A program made the position numbers and the translations under genes. Below the pieces are notes generated by a model. That model had not been told where the DNA came from and searched no databases. It saw only the letters and a program-made list of their open reading frames with translations. A DNA stretch of 64,000 nt, from NCBI GenBank assembly GCA_030729385.1, contig JANQXM010000047.1, positions 1 to 64,000 on the forward strand. Direction: 5' to 3'. Below, in pieces: positions 8,674 through 18,900 of this stretch. Each line of letters starts with the position of its first letter. Position 1 is the first letter of the stretch. This stretch comes from Opitutales bacterium. Its GTDB lineage: Bacteria; Verrucomicrobiota; Verrucomicrobiia; Opitutales; Coraliomargaritaceae.

Positions 8674-11600
8674 CTAAGATAAAATCACTTGCAGACGCTG
8701 GCCACTGTTGATCATAAGGTCCGTGTTGAACTTCAATGTATAAGCGTTTGCATCAGAGATGAAAACTGCGCTGACAGGCTTTCCATCCAATTCGACCTTC
8801 GCACCGGAAGCAGAGACACCGCTCACTTTATCAAGCGAGAATTCCTTAAGCTGCAGTCGTCCGTAGCCCAGCTGGATACCAGCAACATGTTGACCTGAAG
8901 CAACCTTCTGAGTGAAACGGCCCCAACCTTCAGCTGCAGTAAACGCAGCACGGAAATCGTCAGGCGTGATACGCGGTCCAAAAGCCAACTTGCCCTCAGG
9001 TCCATCATAGCGATATCCGCATGCCGCGATGTAAGCGCCGTAGCTGGCCATGGCACGTGAGTAGTGATCAGAGCATTCGATCTCGTTATAAGGATTTCGT
9101 TTATCTGGGGTGTAACGATCGTAGATCGCTTTACCGATAGCTAAGCCTTCTTCCAGCATACCTTCCCATATCATGTGCGCGGCAACTTGCCATTCGAATC
9201 CTGTCATGCACTCGTTGAGATATCCTGCGTAGCTTGGCTTACCGCTCTTCGGTTCAATCTTTCCATTCGGGAAGCTGCACATCACTAGACCAGCGTCGCC
9301 TGCGGCGGCATACCAGCGGCCATTCGTCATGGCTTTGCGGAACGCACCCACATCCGGCGTGAAATTATATTTCCAAAGCGCTTGTAGCGACTTCTTGATT
9401 TTATCTTTCGGCAAGATTGGATCGATGCCGACATTTGGCAGCCAGGAATCACCAAGTATTTGATCAATGTGACAGCCATTTGTGGAGCCGTGCATTTGCG
9501 TTTCGTCATCAGGAGCCTTATGAATAAAGTAACCGAATTCTTCGTTCCACAATAGGTCGACCATAGCAGGCGCACCCTTTTTGACGATGCCTTCATAGCG
9601 CTCAGCCACAGCAGGCTGTTTCATCTGACGAGCCATCACCGCAGAGGCTTTGAGAGATGCATGATAAAGATTAATCAACCAATGCACCTGACCATACCAC
9701 GGTTCATCCAGTGTGTTATGCTGCGCACCGGCTAACATGCCGTCTTCATCCCGATCCCACTTTTGGATCACATGATCCATGGAGAGCTTCACTCGATCCC
9801 AAATGCTTTCGAGAAAGCTGTAGTCAGTCGTCATCTGACTCTCACGCAGCACACGTAGAATCGTCCCGCAGTTGCCATCGATCGCATCACCAAAACGGTC
9901 CGCGAAGTGACGGTGGCGGATACTTCCATTCTGGGGATCGAAACCGCGGTCATATTCGACTTTGTCGCGACACTCGCGCTCAATCTCTGGGAAAATACGC
10001 GCCAGCCCTTGAGCATAGTGCCAGACGTGCGTGCAATTACCGGGACAGCATTTTACGCCTTCGTCGAAATCATAAAAGTTATCTCCCTCTCCTACAGCCA
10101 AGCGCTGGCCCATTTGAGTTTGCACACAATCCAGAGTGAGGAATGTGCGTTCTAGAAACCAGTGCGGTAGCGTGGAGTCATACCAAGTATCGACCCATGT
10201 TTGTGTCGCGCGATGCAGCTCAGTCTCTTTCTGGGCTACTGTTGCTGCGGCAGACGCAGCGGTAGGCCAAAGCGTGGCGTAATGATTCTTGGCCAGACTA
10301 CCGGGTATACGACCGAAACGCTTGCTATAGACAACATTGGGGAAACGCCACGACAAGGTAAAGGCGACCGTTTTTGACTCGCCAGGTTTCAAGGCGAGTT
10401 TGCTTCCAAGAGAAGCATAAGCGGGTTCGTTCATCGCACGCGAATGAGACGCCCCACTTTCCGGCACATCACCCGATTGAAAAATATCCGCATGCCCTGG
10501 AACGCTTCGAGCAAGATCAACCATGGTTGGACTTTCGTCACCCAATAGTCCGAGTGCAATCGCTCCGTAATCGGCGGCAAGCTTTAGCTTTGAAGATTCA
10601 TTCGAACCACCTGGATGACTTGAAAACTCAATTTGATCGACCTCGATGTGTCCCCAACCACCGCTAGCTTGATCGTTGATTTCGATGTGCGCCTTTTTGC
10701 CAGTAAAAGATTCCACGTCCCAGGTCGCCCATTCCATATTATCAGAGTCCTTCCCGGTCGTCGATCGCACCAGTTTGCCATCAATCCACAGGCTGACGGT
10801 GAGCGCTTCCTTATCGTTTCCACCACCCATTAAGAAATTGATGTATGGCTTGTTAATGTTAAAGGTCGGTGAAGTTAATTTACCAGTCGGCTTGTCACTT
10901 CTAGCGTAAGAATTGGCGACACTCTTTCCGCGGACACCCGTCAACTTCTGGCCACCGCTTTTACCAGAAGGGCGTTTGCCGAAAGCAGCGCCCTCGACTT
11001 TCCATCCCTTATAATTATTGCCTTCAAAATCAGCAAAAACTTCGACATCGGCATCCGAGCGACCATCCCCAAAACTGGTAGAGCACTCAACTGACGAAAT
11101 GCCCTCAAGTTGTCGATACGCGGCAAGCTTGTTGTCAGTAGCACCCTTCCTAGATTTTGCATTCGAGATATTCTCGATCCATCCCGCCACATCAACTTCT
11201 TGATCGGTCGAGCTTGAATTCGAAACCTTGTATCGCATGACGATCACAGGGTAGCTGGAATCATCACGATTGAGGGGAATAAATGGCGTGTAGGCTTGGA
11301 GCTGAACATCTACCGGACAGGTCGAATCGGAATAGTCGACCGTCGCCATTGGGTATTGATTCGTAAAAGTGACATTAGAGAAACCTTTTGAATCAAGCGT
11401 GTAGGTTTTTCCACTCACCTGCAGCGCGAAGCCTTGGCTCATAGGAGAATGCGCAACATCAGGCTTAAGATAGCGTGGTCCTTTACCTGTATTCTTCGCA
11501 TCAAAAGCTCCATCCAAATTCCAATGCCAGAGCTGCCCATCACCACCGAGATAAACCTGCCCGGTGCAGATACCATTAATCGGCATACCGATGTATTTCA

Positions 11601-11841
11601 GATCGGCACCCGTAGCCGTGAGCGCCTGCCCACGCGCATAGAGACTTTTAATCCAATCCGCGCTCAGCTTCTTATCGGCGGGTATGATCTTATCAAAGTC
11701 CGCGGCGGAGAATGGGCCCGCCATGACATTGATGCGACTCGCCATGAGCATCGCGGCAGTGAGACCACCTGCTCGAAGGAAATCGCGTCGACCTAATTTC
11801 AAATGACCGTAGTCGTGAGTTGAAGTGCTGTTTGTTCTCAT
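8674..11841 (-). CDS. DUF608/GH116-like glycoside hydrolase with inserted jelly-roll module
   Basis: A 1055-residue Tat-exported enzyme (GRRDFLRAGG near residue 17) of the non-lysosomal glucosylceramidase/GH116-like family. The N-terminal GBA2_N-type beta domain spans about 80-500 and the DUF608 (alpha/alpha)6 barrel about 540-1000. By analogy with GBA2, the nucleophile is Glu594 in 'DEGVKCCPGNCTHVWHYAQ' and the acid/base is the Asp of 'HIDQILGDSW'. Residues 265-410 ('FADFEGNNYKGWKVEG' to 'GWGHIEVDQIEFSS') interrupt the N-terminal domain with a jelly-roll of the kind found ahead of GH32 fructosidases. This insert is absent from the paralogue at 13318-15948. It is the last gene of the minus-strand glycan block. 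The substrate cannot be read from sequence. Confidence 0.85.
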   Translation of the reverse strand: MRTNSTSTHDYGHLKLGRRDFLRAGGLTAAMLMASRINVMAGPFSAADFDKIIPADKKLSADWIKSLYARGQALTATGADLKYIGMPINGICTGQVYLGGDGQLWHWNLDGAFDAKNTGKGPRYLKPDVAHSPMSQGFALQVSGKTYTLDSKGFSNVTFTNQYPMATVDYSDSTCPVDVQLQAYTPFIPLNRDDSSYPVIVMRYKVSNSSSTDQEVDVAGWIENISNAKSRKGATDNKLAAYRQLEGISSVECSTSFGDGRSDADVEVFADFEGNNYKGWKVEGAAFGKRPSGKSGGQKLTGVRGKSVANSYARSDKPTGKLTSPTFNINKPYINFLMGGGNDKEALTVSLWIDGKLVRSTTGKDSDNMEWATWDVESFTGKKAHIEINDQASGGWGHIEVDQIEFSSHPGGSNESSKLKLAADYGAIALGLLGDESPTMVDLARSVPGHADIFQSGDVPESGASHSRAMNEPAYASLGSKLALKPGESKTVAFTLSWRFPNVVYSKRFGRIPGSLAKNHYATLWPTAASAAATVAQKETELHRATQTWVDTWYDSTLPHWFLERTFLTLDCVQTQMGQRLAVGEGDNFYDFDEGVKCCPGNCTHVWHYAQGLARIFPEIERECRDKVEYDRGFDPQNGSIRHRHFADRFGDAIDGNCGTILRVLRESQMTTDYSFLESIWDRVKLSMDHVIQKWDRDEDGMLAGAQHNTLDEPWYGQVHWLINLYHASLKASAVMARQMKQPAVAERYEGIVKKGAPAMVDLLWNEEFGYFIHKAPDDETQMHGSTNGCHIDQILGDSWLPNVGIDPILPKDKIKKSLQALWKYNFTPDVGAFRKAMTNGRWYAAAGDAGLVMCSFPNGKIEPKSGKPSYAGYLNECMTGFEWQVAAHMIWEGMLEEGLAIGKAIYDRYTPDKRNPYNEIECSDHYSRAMASYGAYIAACGYRYDGPEGKLAFGPRITPDDFRAAFTAAEGWGRFTQKVASGQHVAGIQLGYGRLQLKEFSLDKVSGVSASGAKVELDGKPVSAVFISDANAYTLKFNTDLMINSGQRLQVILS

Positions 11842-11874
11842 TTGTTTTTGCTAGGACATGAAATTAGTGGTTAG

Positions 11875-13254
11875 TTAAAGCTCTCGCTTCGTTAGAGTTT
11901 TCGCATCGGCCTGATAGCCTGCAGGGCGACTGTTCTTTGCTAGATTGGTCTCAAATGCGGCGACGTAAGCTTGTAGTTGCTCTGCGATTTCAGGATGTGA
12001 TTTTAGAACGTTGACCTTCTCCCCAATATCTTCGTCCAAATTATACAAGGCAGCCTTTTTACCTAAGTGTAACTTCCATTCCCCGGAACGAACTGCTGTA
12101 AGTGTGTTGGCGTTGAAGTAGAAAAAGGCCTCATGCGGTGTCACGCCCCCCTGAGCGAGAACTGGCAGAATATCTTTACCGTCAATTACGCGGTCGGACG
12201 GAAGCTCCGCTCCGGCAAGCTTAGCGAAAGTCGGCAAGAGATCCATTGCCGTCATTAAGGTGCTGTTTGACTGCCCAGCGGGAATGCCGGCAGGCCAGCG
12301 AATCACAGTCGGCACGCGCTGCCCACCTTCAAAGACGGAACCCTTGCCGCCACTAAGCGGTTTAGCTTTTCCGAGTTTGGGCCCATTGTCCGAGGAAAAA
12401 ATCACAATTGTATTTTCATCTACACCGTTCGCTTTTAAGGCATCCAGAATCTGCCCGACCGACCAATCGATTTCACCAATGACCTGGTTGTATAGCTTAT
12501 CTCGTGTTTTGTAATCAACGCCCTCCTCATTTTTCAATTTCGCTTGGATCGCGTCTGAGACGTCGACCATGAAAGGCGGTGACATGTGAATTGGTCGGTG
12601 CGGAACTGGGTGAGGCACATAGAGGAAAAACGGTTCGTCTTTATGGCGCTCGATAAAGTCTACCGCACGTTCAGTAATGCGCTTCGTCAAATAATCGGCA
12701 TCCGGCTCCTCTTCGATCACCGTCTCCATTTCCATTAGTGGTAGCGGTGGGAATTTATACTTTTTATCATTACCATGGTAAGGATGGATGTCATGACTAT
12801 ATGGCAAGCCGAAGAACTCATCGAATCCCTGACGTGTGGGAAGGAACTCCAGTTGATCGCCCAAGTGCCATTTACCAAACATACCGGTAGCATAACCCGC
12901 TGACTTCAACACTTCAGCAATCGTTATTTCATCCGAATTCAAACCATTCTTATCGCCAGCTAAGAAGACCCCTCCAGCTAAGCCGACACGTTTCGGATAA
13001 CTACCTGTCATCAATGCCGCACGTGATGGCGTGCACACATTACCCGCGACATAAAAGCTAGTTAGTTTCGCGCCCTCCTTCGCCATCTGGTCGATCCGAG
13101 GTGTCTTCACATGATCACCTCCAAAACAACCAAGATCTGCATACCCCTGATCATCAGTGAAGATGATCACAAAGTTTGGTTTAGTCGCAGCGTTGCACAC
13201 AGACGTCAACAAGAGTGTCAGCAACAGGGCTTTGATTCTACAAACGATTTTCAT
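11875..13254 (-). CDS. S1-family sulfatase, secreted
   Basis: A 459-residue formylglycine-dependent sulfatase. It has a signal peptide (about 1-22), the metal-binding 'IIFTDDQGYADLG' motif, and the activation motif CTPSRAALMTG with Cys74 as the residue to be converted to formylglycine. Other landmarks are 'GMFGKWHLG', 'IVIFSSDNGPKLG' and 'GGQRVPTVIRWP', all typical of S1 sulfatases. A C-terminal 'EWKLHLGKKAALYNLDEDIGE' region is also usual. It lies between the two close DUF608 paralogues, 33 bases upstream of one and about 63 bases downstream of the other, which implies that desulfation is coupled to their action. Its subfamily and regiospecificity cannot be assigned by eye. Confidence 0.93.
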   Translation of the reverse strand: MKIVCRIKALLLTLLLTSVCNAATKPNFVIIFTDDQGYADLGCFGGDHVKTPRIDQMAKEGAKLTSFYVAGNVCTPSRAALMTGSYPKRVGLAGGVFLAGDKNGLNSDEITIAEVLKSAGYATGMFGKWHLGDQLEFLPTRQGFDEFFGLPYSHDIHPYHGNDKKYKFPPLPLMEMETVIEEEPDADYLTKRITERAVDFIERHKDEPFFLYVPHPVPHRPIHMSPPFMVDVSDAIQAKLKNEEGVDYKTRDKLYNQVIGEIDWSVGQILDALKANGVDENTIVIFSSDNGPKLGKAKPLSGGKGSVFEGGQRVPTVIRWPAGIPAGQSNSTLMTAMDLLPTFAKLAGAELPSDRVIDGKDILPVLAQGGVTPHEAFFYFNANTLTAVRSGEWKLHLGKKAALYNLDEDIGEKVNVLKSHPEIAEQLQAYVAAFETNLAKNSRPAGYQADAKTLTKREL

Positions 13255-13317
13255 ATATTAAGAATTACAGGCTGAAGAATGATTTCGAAGATGCAAGGTG
13301 CTACGCAACCACGCCTG

Positions 13318-15948
13318 CTAAGTGAGCAGTATTTTTAAACGTTGCCCCCTGTTGATGGTGATACCGGAGTCAAAGGTGATTACATAACGATCAGCTTCGA
13401 CATTCAAAGATGCATTCACCGCTTTGTCTGCGAGTTCAACCCCGACCTTCGTCGCAGAAACCCCACTGACTTCATCGAGTGAAAGTTCTTTGAGTTGTAA
13501 ACGACCGTAGAGAATTTCGATGGCGGACATATGTTCCCCATTTTTAACCTTCTGACCAAAGCGCCCCCATCCTTCTGCTGCAGTAAAGGCAGCGTGAAAG
13601 TCCTCGGGGTTCAATTTAGGACCGAAGCCGAGCTTGGCTTCCGGGCCGTCATAACGATAGCCACAGGCAGCGAGATAGGTGCCATAGCTGGCCATCGCGC
13701 GTGAGTAGTGGTCAGAACATTCTATCTCGTTGTAAGGGTTACGCTTATCGGCAGCATAACGATCGTGGATCGCTTTACCGATCGCCATCGGCTCTTCGAC
13801 CATGCCTTCACGAAGCATGTGCGCGGCGACTTGCCACTCGAAGCCGGTCATACACTCGTTGAGATAGCCTGCGTAATTCTTATTGCCGCTCTTCGGTTCC
13901 ACCTTACCGAATGGGAAACTTGTCATCACTAATCCTGCATCCCCTGGGCCTGCATACCAGCGACCGTTGGTCATGACCTTACGGAAAGCCGCGACATCGG
14001 GAGTGAAGTTATACTTCCAAAGTGCCTGCAGCGCCTTGCGAGTTTTATCCCTCGGCAAGATCGGATCGAGACCGACTTCGTAGAGCCAACTATCTCCGAG
14101 CACTTGGTCAATATGACAGCCGTTGGTAGAACCGTGCATTTGAGTCTCATCGGCAGGCGGGATGTGAATGTAGTAACCGAAGTCTTCGTTCCAAAGTTCT
14201 TTCACCATCTTGGGTGCTCCCTTAGCGATGATCTTCTCGTATCGTTCGGCGACTGCGGACTGCTTCATCTGACGCGCCATCACTGCCGATGCTTTAAGAG
14301 CCGCGTGATAGACGTTGATCAACCAGTGGACTTTACCATGCCATGGCTCGTCGAGTGTGTTGTGCTGTGCACCAGATAGAATGCCATCTTCGTCCACATC
14401 CCATTCCTTGATGACATAGTCCATTGAAAGCTTCACGCGATCCCAGATACTAGCCAGGAAGCTGTAGTCCGTCGTCATCTGGCTCTCGCGCAGCACACGC
14501 ATGATGGTGCCACAAGTGCCGTCGAGCGCATCGTCGCGACCGTCTTTGCCTTCCTGCATGGTATAACGGAAGTATACCATACCATTCTTATCATCAAAGC
14601 CATGGCCATACTCGATTCGGTCGCGGCATTCGCGTTCGATCTCGGGGAAGATACGCGCCAAGCCTTGAGCGTAGTTCCAGACGTGCGTGCAATTCCCTGG
14701 GCAGCAGCGAACGCCCTCCTCCATATTATAAATATCTTCGTCGGCACCCTGAGGGATGACACGTTGCACAGTCTGCGTTTGCATGCAGTCGATAGGAATA
14801 AAAGCGCGTTCTAAGAACCAATACGGCAAACTCGAGTCATACCAATTATCGACCCACTGCTTGGTCGTGCCGTAGAGCTCAGCTTCGCGACTCGCCACCT
14901 GAGCACTCGCTTCGGCAGCACTCGGCCATTGTGTCGCATAGTGGTAACGCCCGGAAGCTGTCTTGTTTCCAAAACCGGTTCCGTATTTAACGACAGGAAA
15001 ACGCCAGGAAACGGCAAAAGATACCGTCTGGGATTCGCCCGGATTCAGAGTCAATTTACGACCAATTGAAGCAGCACTCGTCTTTCCTTTTGTCGCCTTG
15101 TTTTCTGAGTTAAATACTCCTTCAAAGCCCGGTGTGGTCTTGTTCACGTCAACGAAATCAGGTGTTTCACCACCAAAGATGCCGAGTGCCATGCCATTAC
15201 CATCTTTACCTACACCAGAACACTCAACGGTCGCTATATCTTTTAGATGGCGATAGACGCTTACTTTATCGCCATTACCTGCCCACATATTATCAATCCA
15301 ACCAGCGATGGCGACCTCTTGAGTCTTCGATGAGCTGTTCGTCACAGTGTAACGCATGACAACCACCGGGTAGCTCGACTCATCTCGGTTCAACGGAATG
15401 AATGGTGTGTAAGCTTCAAGCTGCACATCTACAGGGCAGTTCGCATCAACAAAGTCCACCAGTGCCATCGGATACTGGTTGGTGAAAGTAACATCATCAA
15501 AGCCCTGCGAATTCAATGAATGGGTTTGACCATTTACTTGTAACGCGAAGCCCTGTCCAGCCGGAGCTTTTGCCTCATCCGGTTTCATATAGCGAAGACC
15601 TTTCGGGTTGTTCAATTTGTCTTTCTTCGCAGTCAAATTCCAATACCAAAGCTCCCCATCGCCACTTAGGTAGACTTGTCCGGTGCCGACGCCATTAATA
15701 GGCATGCCAATAAAATCCTTTGCGCCAGCCTTCGCAGTAAGCGGCTTACCACGAGCATAGAGGCTTTTAATCCAATCCGCACTCAGCTTCTTGTCGGCTG
15801 GTATGATCTTGTCAAAATCCGCAGCGCTGAATGGACCTGCCATCACATTTATTCGGCTAGCCATCAGCATCGCTGCAGTCAGACCAGAGGCTTTGAGGAA
15901 GTCACGGCGTCCCGTCAGGACATTACTTTTAGATTCAGAATTATTCAT
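13318..15948 (-). CDS. DUF608/GH116-like glycoside hydrolase, Tat-exported
   Basis: The track ORF begins at 15978 and would overlap the upstream gene; the ATG at 15948 gives a 5-base gap and a normal Tat N terminus (TGRRDFLKASG), so I use it (876 residues). It has the GBA2_N-like domain (about 70-330) and the DUF608 barrel (about 370-830), with the predicted nucleophile Glu411 in 'MEEGVRCCPGNCTHVWNYAQ' and acid/base Asp614 in 'HIDQVLGDSW'. It is a close paralogue of the product at 8674-11841, identical over a 44-residue stretch covering the signal's hydrophobic part and the mature N terminus, but it lacks the jelly-roll insert. It probably cleaves glycosides in the periplasm or outside the cell; the substrate is unknown. 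Confidence 0.88.
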   Translation of the reverse strand: MNNSESKSNVLTGRRDFLKASGLTAAMLMASRINVMAGPFSAADFDKIIPADKKLSADWIKSLYARGKPLTAKAGAKDFIGMPINGVGTGQVYLSGDGELWYWNLTAKKDKLNNPKGLRYMKPDEAKAPAGQGFALQVNGQTHSLNSQGFDDVTFTNQYPMALVDFVDANCPVDVQLEAYTPFIPLNRDESSYPVVVMRYTVTNSSSKTQEVAIAGWIDNMWAGNGDKVSVYRHLKDIATVECSGVGKDGNGMALGIFGGETPDFVDVNKTTPGFEGVFNSENKATKGKTSAASIGRKLTLNPGESQTVSFAVSWRFPVVKYGTGFGNKTASGRYHYATQWPSAAEASAQVASREAELYGTTKQWVDNWYDSSLPYWFLERAFIPIDCMQTQTVQRVIPQGADEDIYNMEEGVRCCPGNCTHVWNYAQGLARIFPEIERECRDRIEYGHGFDDKNGMVYFRYTMQEGKDGRDDALDGTCGTIMRVLRESQMTTDYSFLASIWDRVKLSMDYVIKEWDVDEDGILSGAQHNTLDEPWHGKVHWLINVYHAALKASAVMARQMKQSAVAERYEKIIAKGAPKMVKELWNEDFGYYIHIPPADETQMHGSTNGCHIDQVLGDSWLYEVGLDPILPRDKTRKALQALWKYNFTPDVAAFRKVMTNGRWYAGPGDAGLVMTSFPFGKVEPKSGNKNYAGYLNECMTGFEWQVAAHMLREGMVEEPMAIGKAIHDRYAADKRNPYNEIECSDHYSRAMASYGTYLAACGYRYDGPEAKLGFGPKLNPEDFHAAFTAAEGWGRFGQKVKNGEHMSAIEILYGRLQLKELSLDEVSGVSATKVGVELADKAVNASLNVEADRYVITFDSGITINRGQRLKILLT

Positions 15949-15952
15949 AAGA

Positions 15953-18900
15953 CTAAGCTGTTTGAACTTGGATATCAAGTTGCTGATCAGCCTTAAGCAT
16001 AACAGGACTTTGGAATGTGAGACGCAAATCGCTACCGTTGGTATCGAGCTTTGCCGCGACAGTCCGACCTCCCAGCTTCACTTGCGCGGACTTGGCTTCT
16101 TTGCCTTCAGCAGCTTGAAGAATCACTTGATTCAAGCTGACTTTACCTTCAGCGATATTGAGCGATGCCGTGAGTTGGCTTGCGCTGCGTTTTTGCGAGT
16201 AGAGGCCATAACCTTCAGCTGCCGTATAGAAACTTGAGTGCTCTTCCGGAGTGAGGATCGGACGGAACGCGATAACACCTTTCGGGCCATCGTAATGGAA
16301 GCCCTGAAGTGCAAGTAGTGCGGACCAGACGCTGAGCGAACGGCCATAGAATTTACCGCACTCGTCGTCGCCGAAAGGATTACCGGAATAGCCCCATGGA
16401 CCGTTTCTCACTTTGGAGACACCCTCGGTGCGAAGGCGTCCGTTATAGCGATCGTAAATGATCTTCATCACCATGAGACCTTCTTTCAGCAGACCATTTT
16501 GAATCAAGGCCACTGCAGCACTGTATTCGAAACCAGTCATCACCTCATCGCCGTATTTCATCCCGGGGATCGGTTGCGGATCTCTGGGCCATGTGATCAT
16601 CTTCATGCCACCGTCGGCGACTTCGCAATACTGGCGCGGCTTGAGTGAGTGACCTTGGAAGTCGGTCAGGAAGTTGTATTTCAATAATGACTCCATCGCC
16701 TTGCGGGAGCGCTCCTTCGGATAACAACGGTCGATATCAAGCTGGTCGGCCCACCACTCCCCGAGGATCTGATCGATATGGCAACCATCGAGATAGTCCT
16801 GGCTACGCTTCTTACCCTGTTTTTGAATGTAGTATTCACCATTCCAGAGGCGTTCGTTTTGAAGCTTCTTACCGGACTCACGGATTTTGCGCCATTCAAC
16901 AGCCTTGGCTAAATCGCCCACAATGTCGGCCATACGTGCAGCTGCTTCGAGCGCAGCCAAATACATGCTACCGATCCATGAAGAGCAGCCCATAAAGTCA
17001 CCATCCAAAGTATTGTGCTGAGTCGTTTCCATGAAGCCGTCACGGCTCGGATTCCAGTAGCCGATACTCCAGTCCATGCCTTTTTTCACCAGCGACCATT
17101 GAGACTTCAGCCAGTTTTCATCTGCAGAACAAAGGTGCTCACGGTAAGTATTTAAAATAGTGCCATAGAAACCATCTGCTGCCCCACTCTTGTTGGTATG
17201 ACGATACGGAGTCAGCCCTTTTGGTGTTTGACGCTCGTAGTCCTGCTCACGCATGAGTCGCCCCATTTCTGGAAGTAGCCGCGCATGCGATTGGGCATAA
17301 TGATAAACGTGGGTGCAATTACCACCACAGCATCCCGCGGTTTCATTACAACCTTCCCACATGCCGAGGTAACCATTCGAAGACCACCAGAAAGTTTGGC
17401 TGCGCAAGACCGCAAGCTGTGAGCTCATCCGATCGAGCAACCAAACCGGCATTGTGGATGCATAGAGTGTCTTATGGAAGCGACGCGTGCGCGCCGTAAG
17501 ATCTTCGAGATTGTCTTTCAGATAGCCCGCAAGATCCATCGCATTCGGCCACCAGTTGGTGTAGTTCTGTCCTTCTCCGCTCCAGCCGACACTGTTCGAG
17601 CGCCCTTCGCCTTCCAAGGCGATCGATTTACCTGATCCGTGTTTACCCGCGGTAAAATACCAAGCCAGCACAAAGGTGACGGACTTGGACTCACCAGGAG
17701 CCAGTCCCAAGGGCGCTAAGAGCGCTCCGTTCACAGACTTCCCAGCTGGCGAAGCACCCGTCTTGTTGGGCCCTTGCAATTTGCGAGCAATATCAACTGC
17801 GCGATGTAACACATTGGTCGTGCCCCAGTCTGTCGCAGCGGTCGCGCCTACGGCATCAGTCATCAAGACCATGTCAGCGTTGTTAATGCCGTCACGAGTC
17901 ATATGAATGAGCGTCGTGTCACCACTCTTTAAAAGTTCATTCTGATTCTTACCAAAATTGTTACCGCCTTTGCCTTCGTTAAATCCGAGCGCATTTTTCT
18001 GCGCGGACAGAACATCGACCATCACCTTAGAGCTAGAAGTATTCTTCGCAGTAACGGTGTAAATCGCGCAAGGGATCGCACAGGCTTTCAAGTCCATTGG
18101 GATGAAAGGATTGAAGACTTCCATCTCTACCTCGATCGGTAATGTGGACTCCTCAAAGCGATACTTTGCAAAAGGATACTCACCCTCAAATTTTAGTGAC
18201 GACATCGCAGCGAACGGACCAACCGACTCGGTCTGTAAAGCACGCACGATAGACTCACCGCCTTCAGCTTGTGCGCGGATTGCGAGGAAACTATCGTCCA
18301 CGCGACGTTCTTCGTAGTCACAGCCAATCTGCCAAATAGCAGGCTCGGCTTTACCGTTGAACTGAATCGCACCCGCACCGATGCCACCGACCATAAAGTT
18401 AATCGCCTCTAGGCGCTCACCTTCATAGACAGTCGTTTTACCGTGTCCGATCAGGTCGGGGTCATTCAGCATCGCTTGAGCCTTTGCCTCACGAGTCGCA
18501 TCACGTTTTGCTAAAACAGCCGCCACTAAGGCACCCTCTTGTTTCAGTTTTTTCTGCCAGTCAGAACCAGCAGCTTTAATGTGCCCTTGAATCTCAGCCT
18601 GTGTGAGTCCACGTGCATAGCAGGCGACTTCGTCGAGCGAAATATTAGTCGAACTCCAACCGTTTGGAACAGGCGTGCTGCCCAGCGTCATGGTGGTTTT
18701 CTTGGGCCCCTTGCGTGTATACTCATACGCACCACCGACCAAACTACATTCATAGCCATCGATGTAGGCGCGCACATCGAGGTCGAAACTTGTAAGTGCG
18801 AAATGATACCAACGCCCTACTTCAATTGGCTGATCCGTCGGCAGGTTGATCTCAGTAACCACCATGCCGTTGTTATTCTGATAAAGCAGCGTGGATAAAT

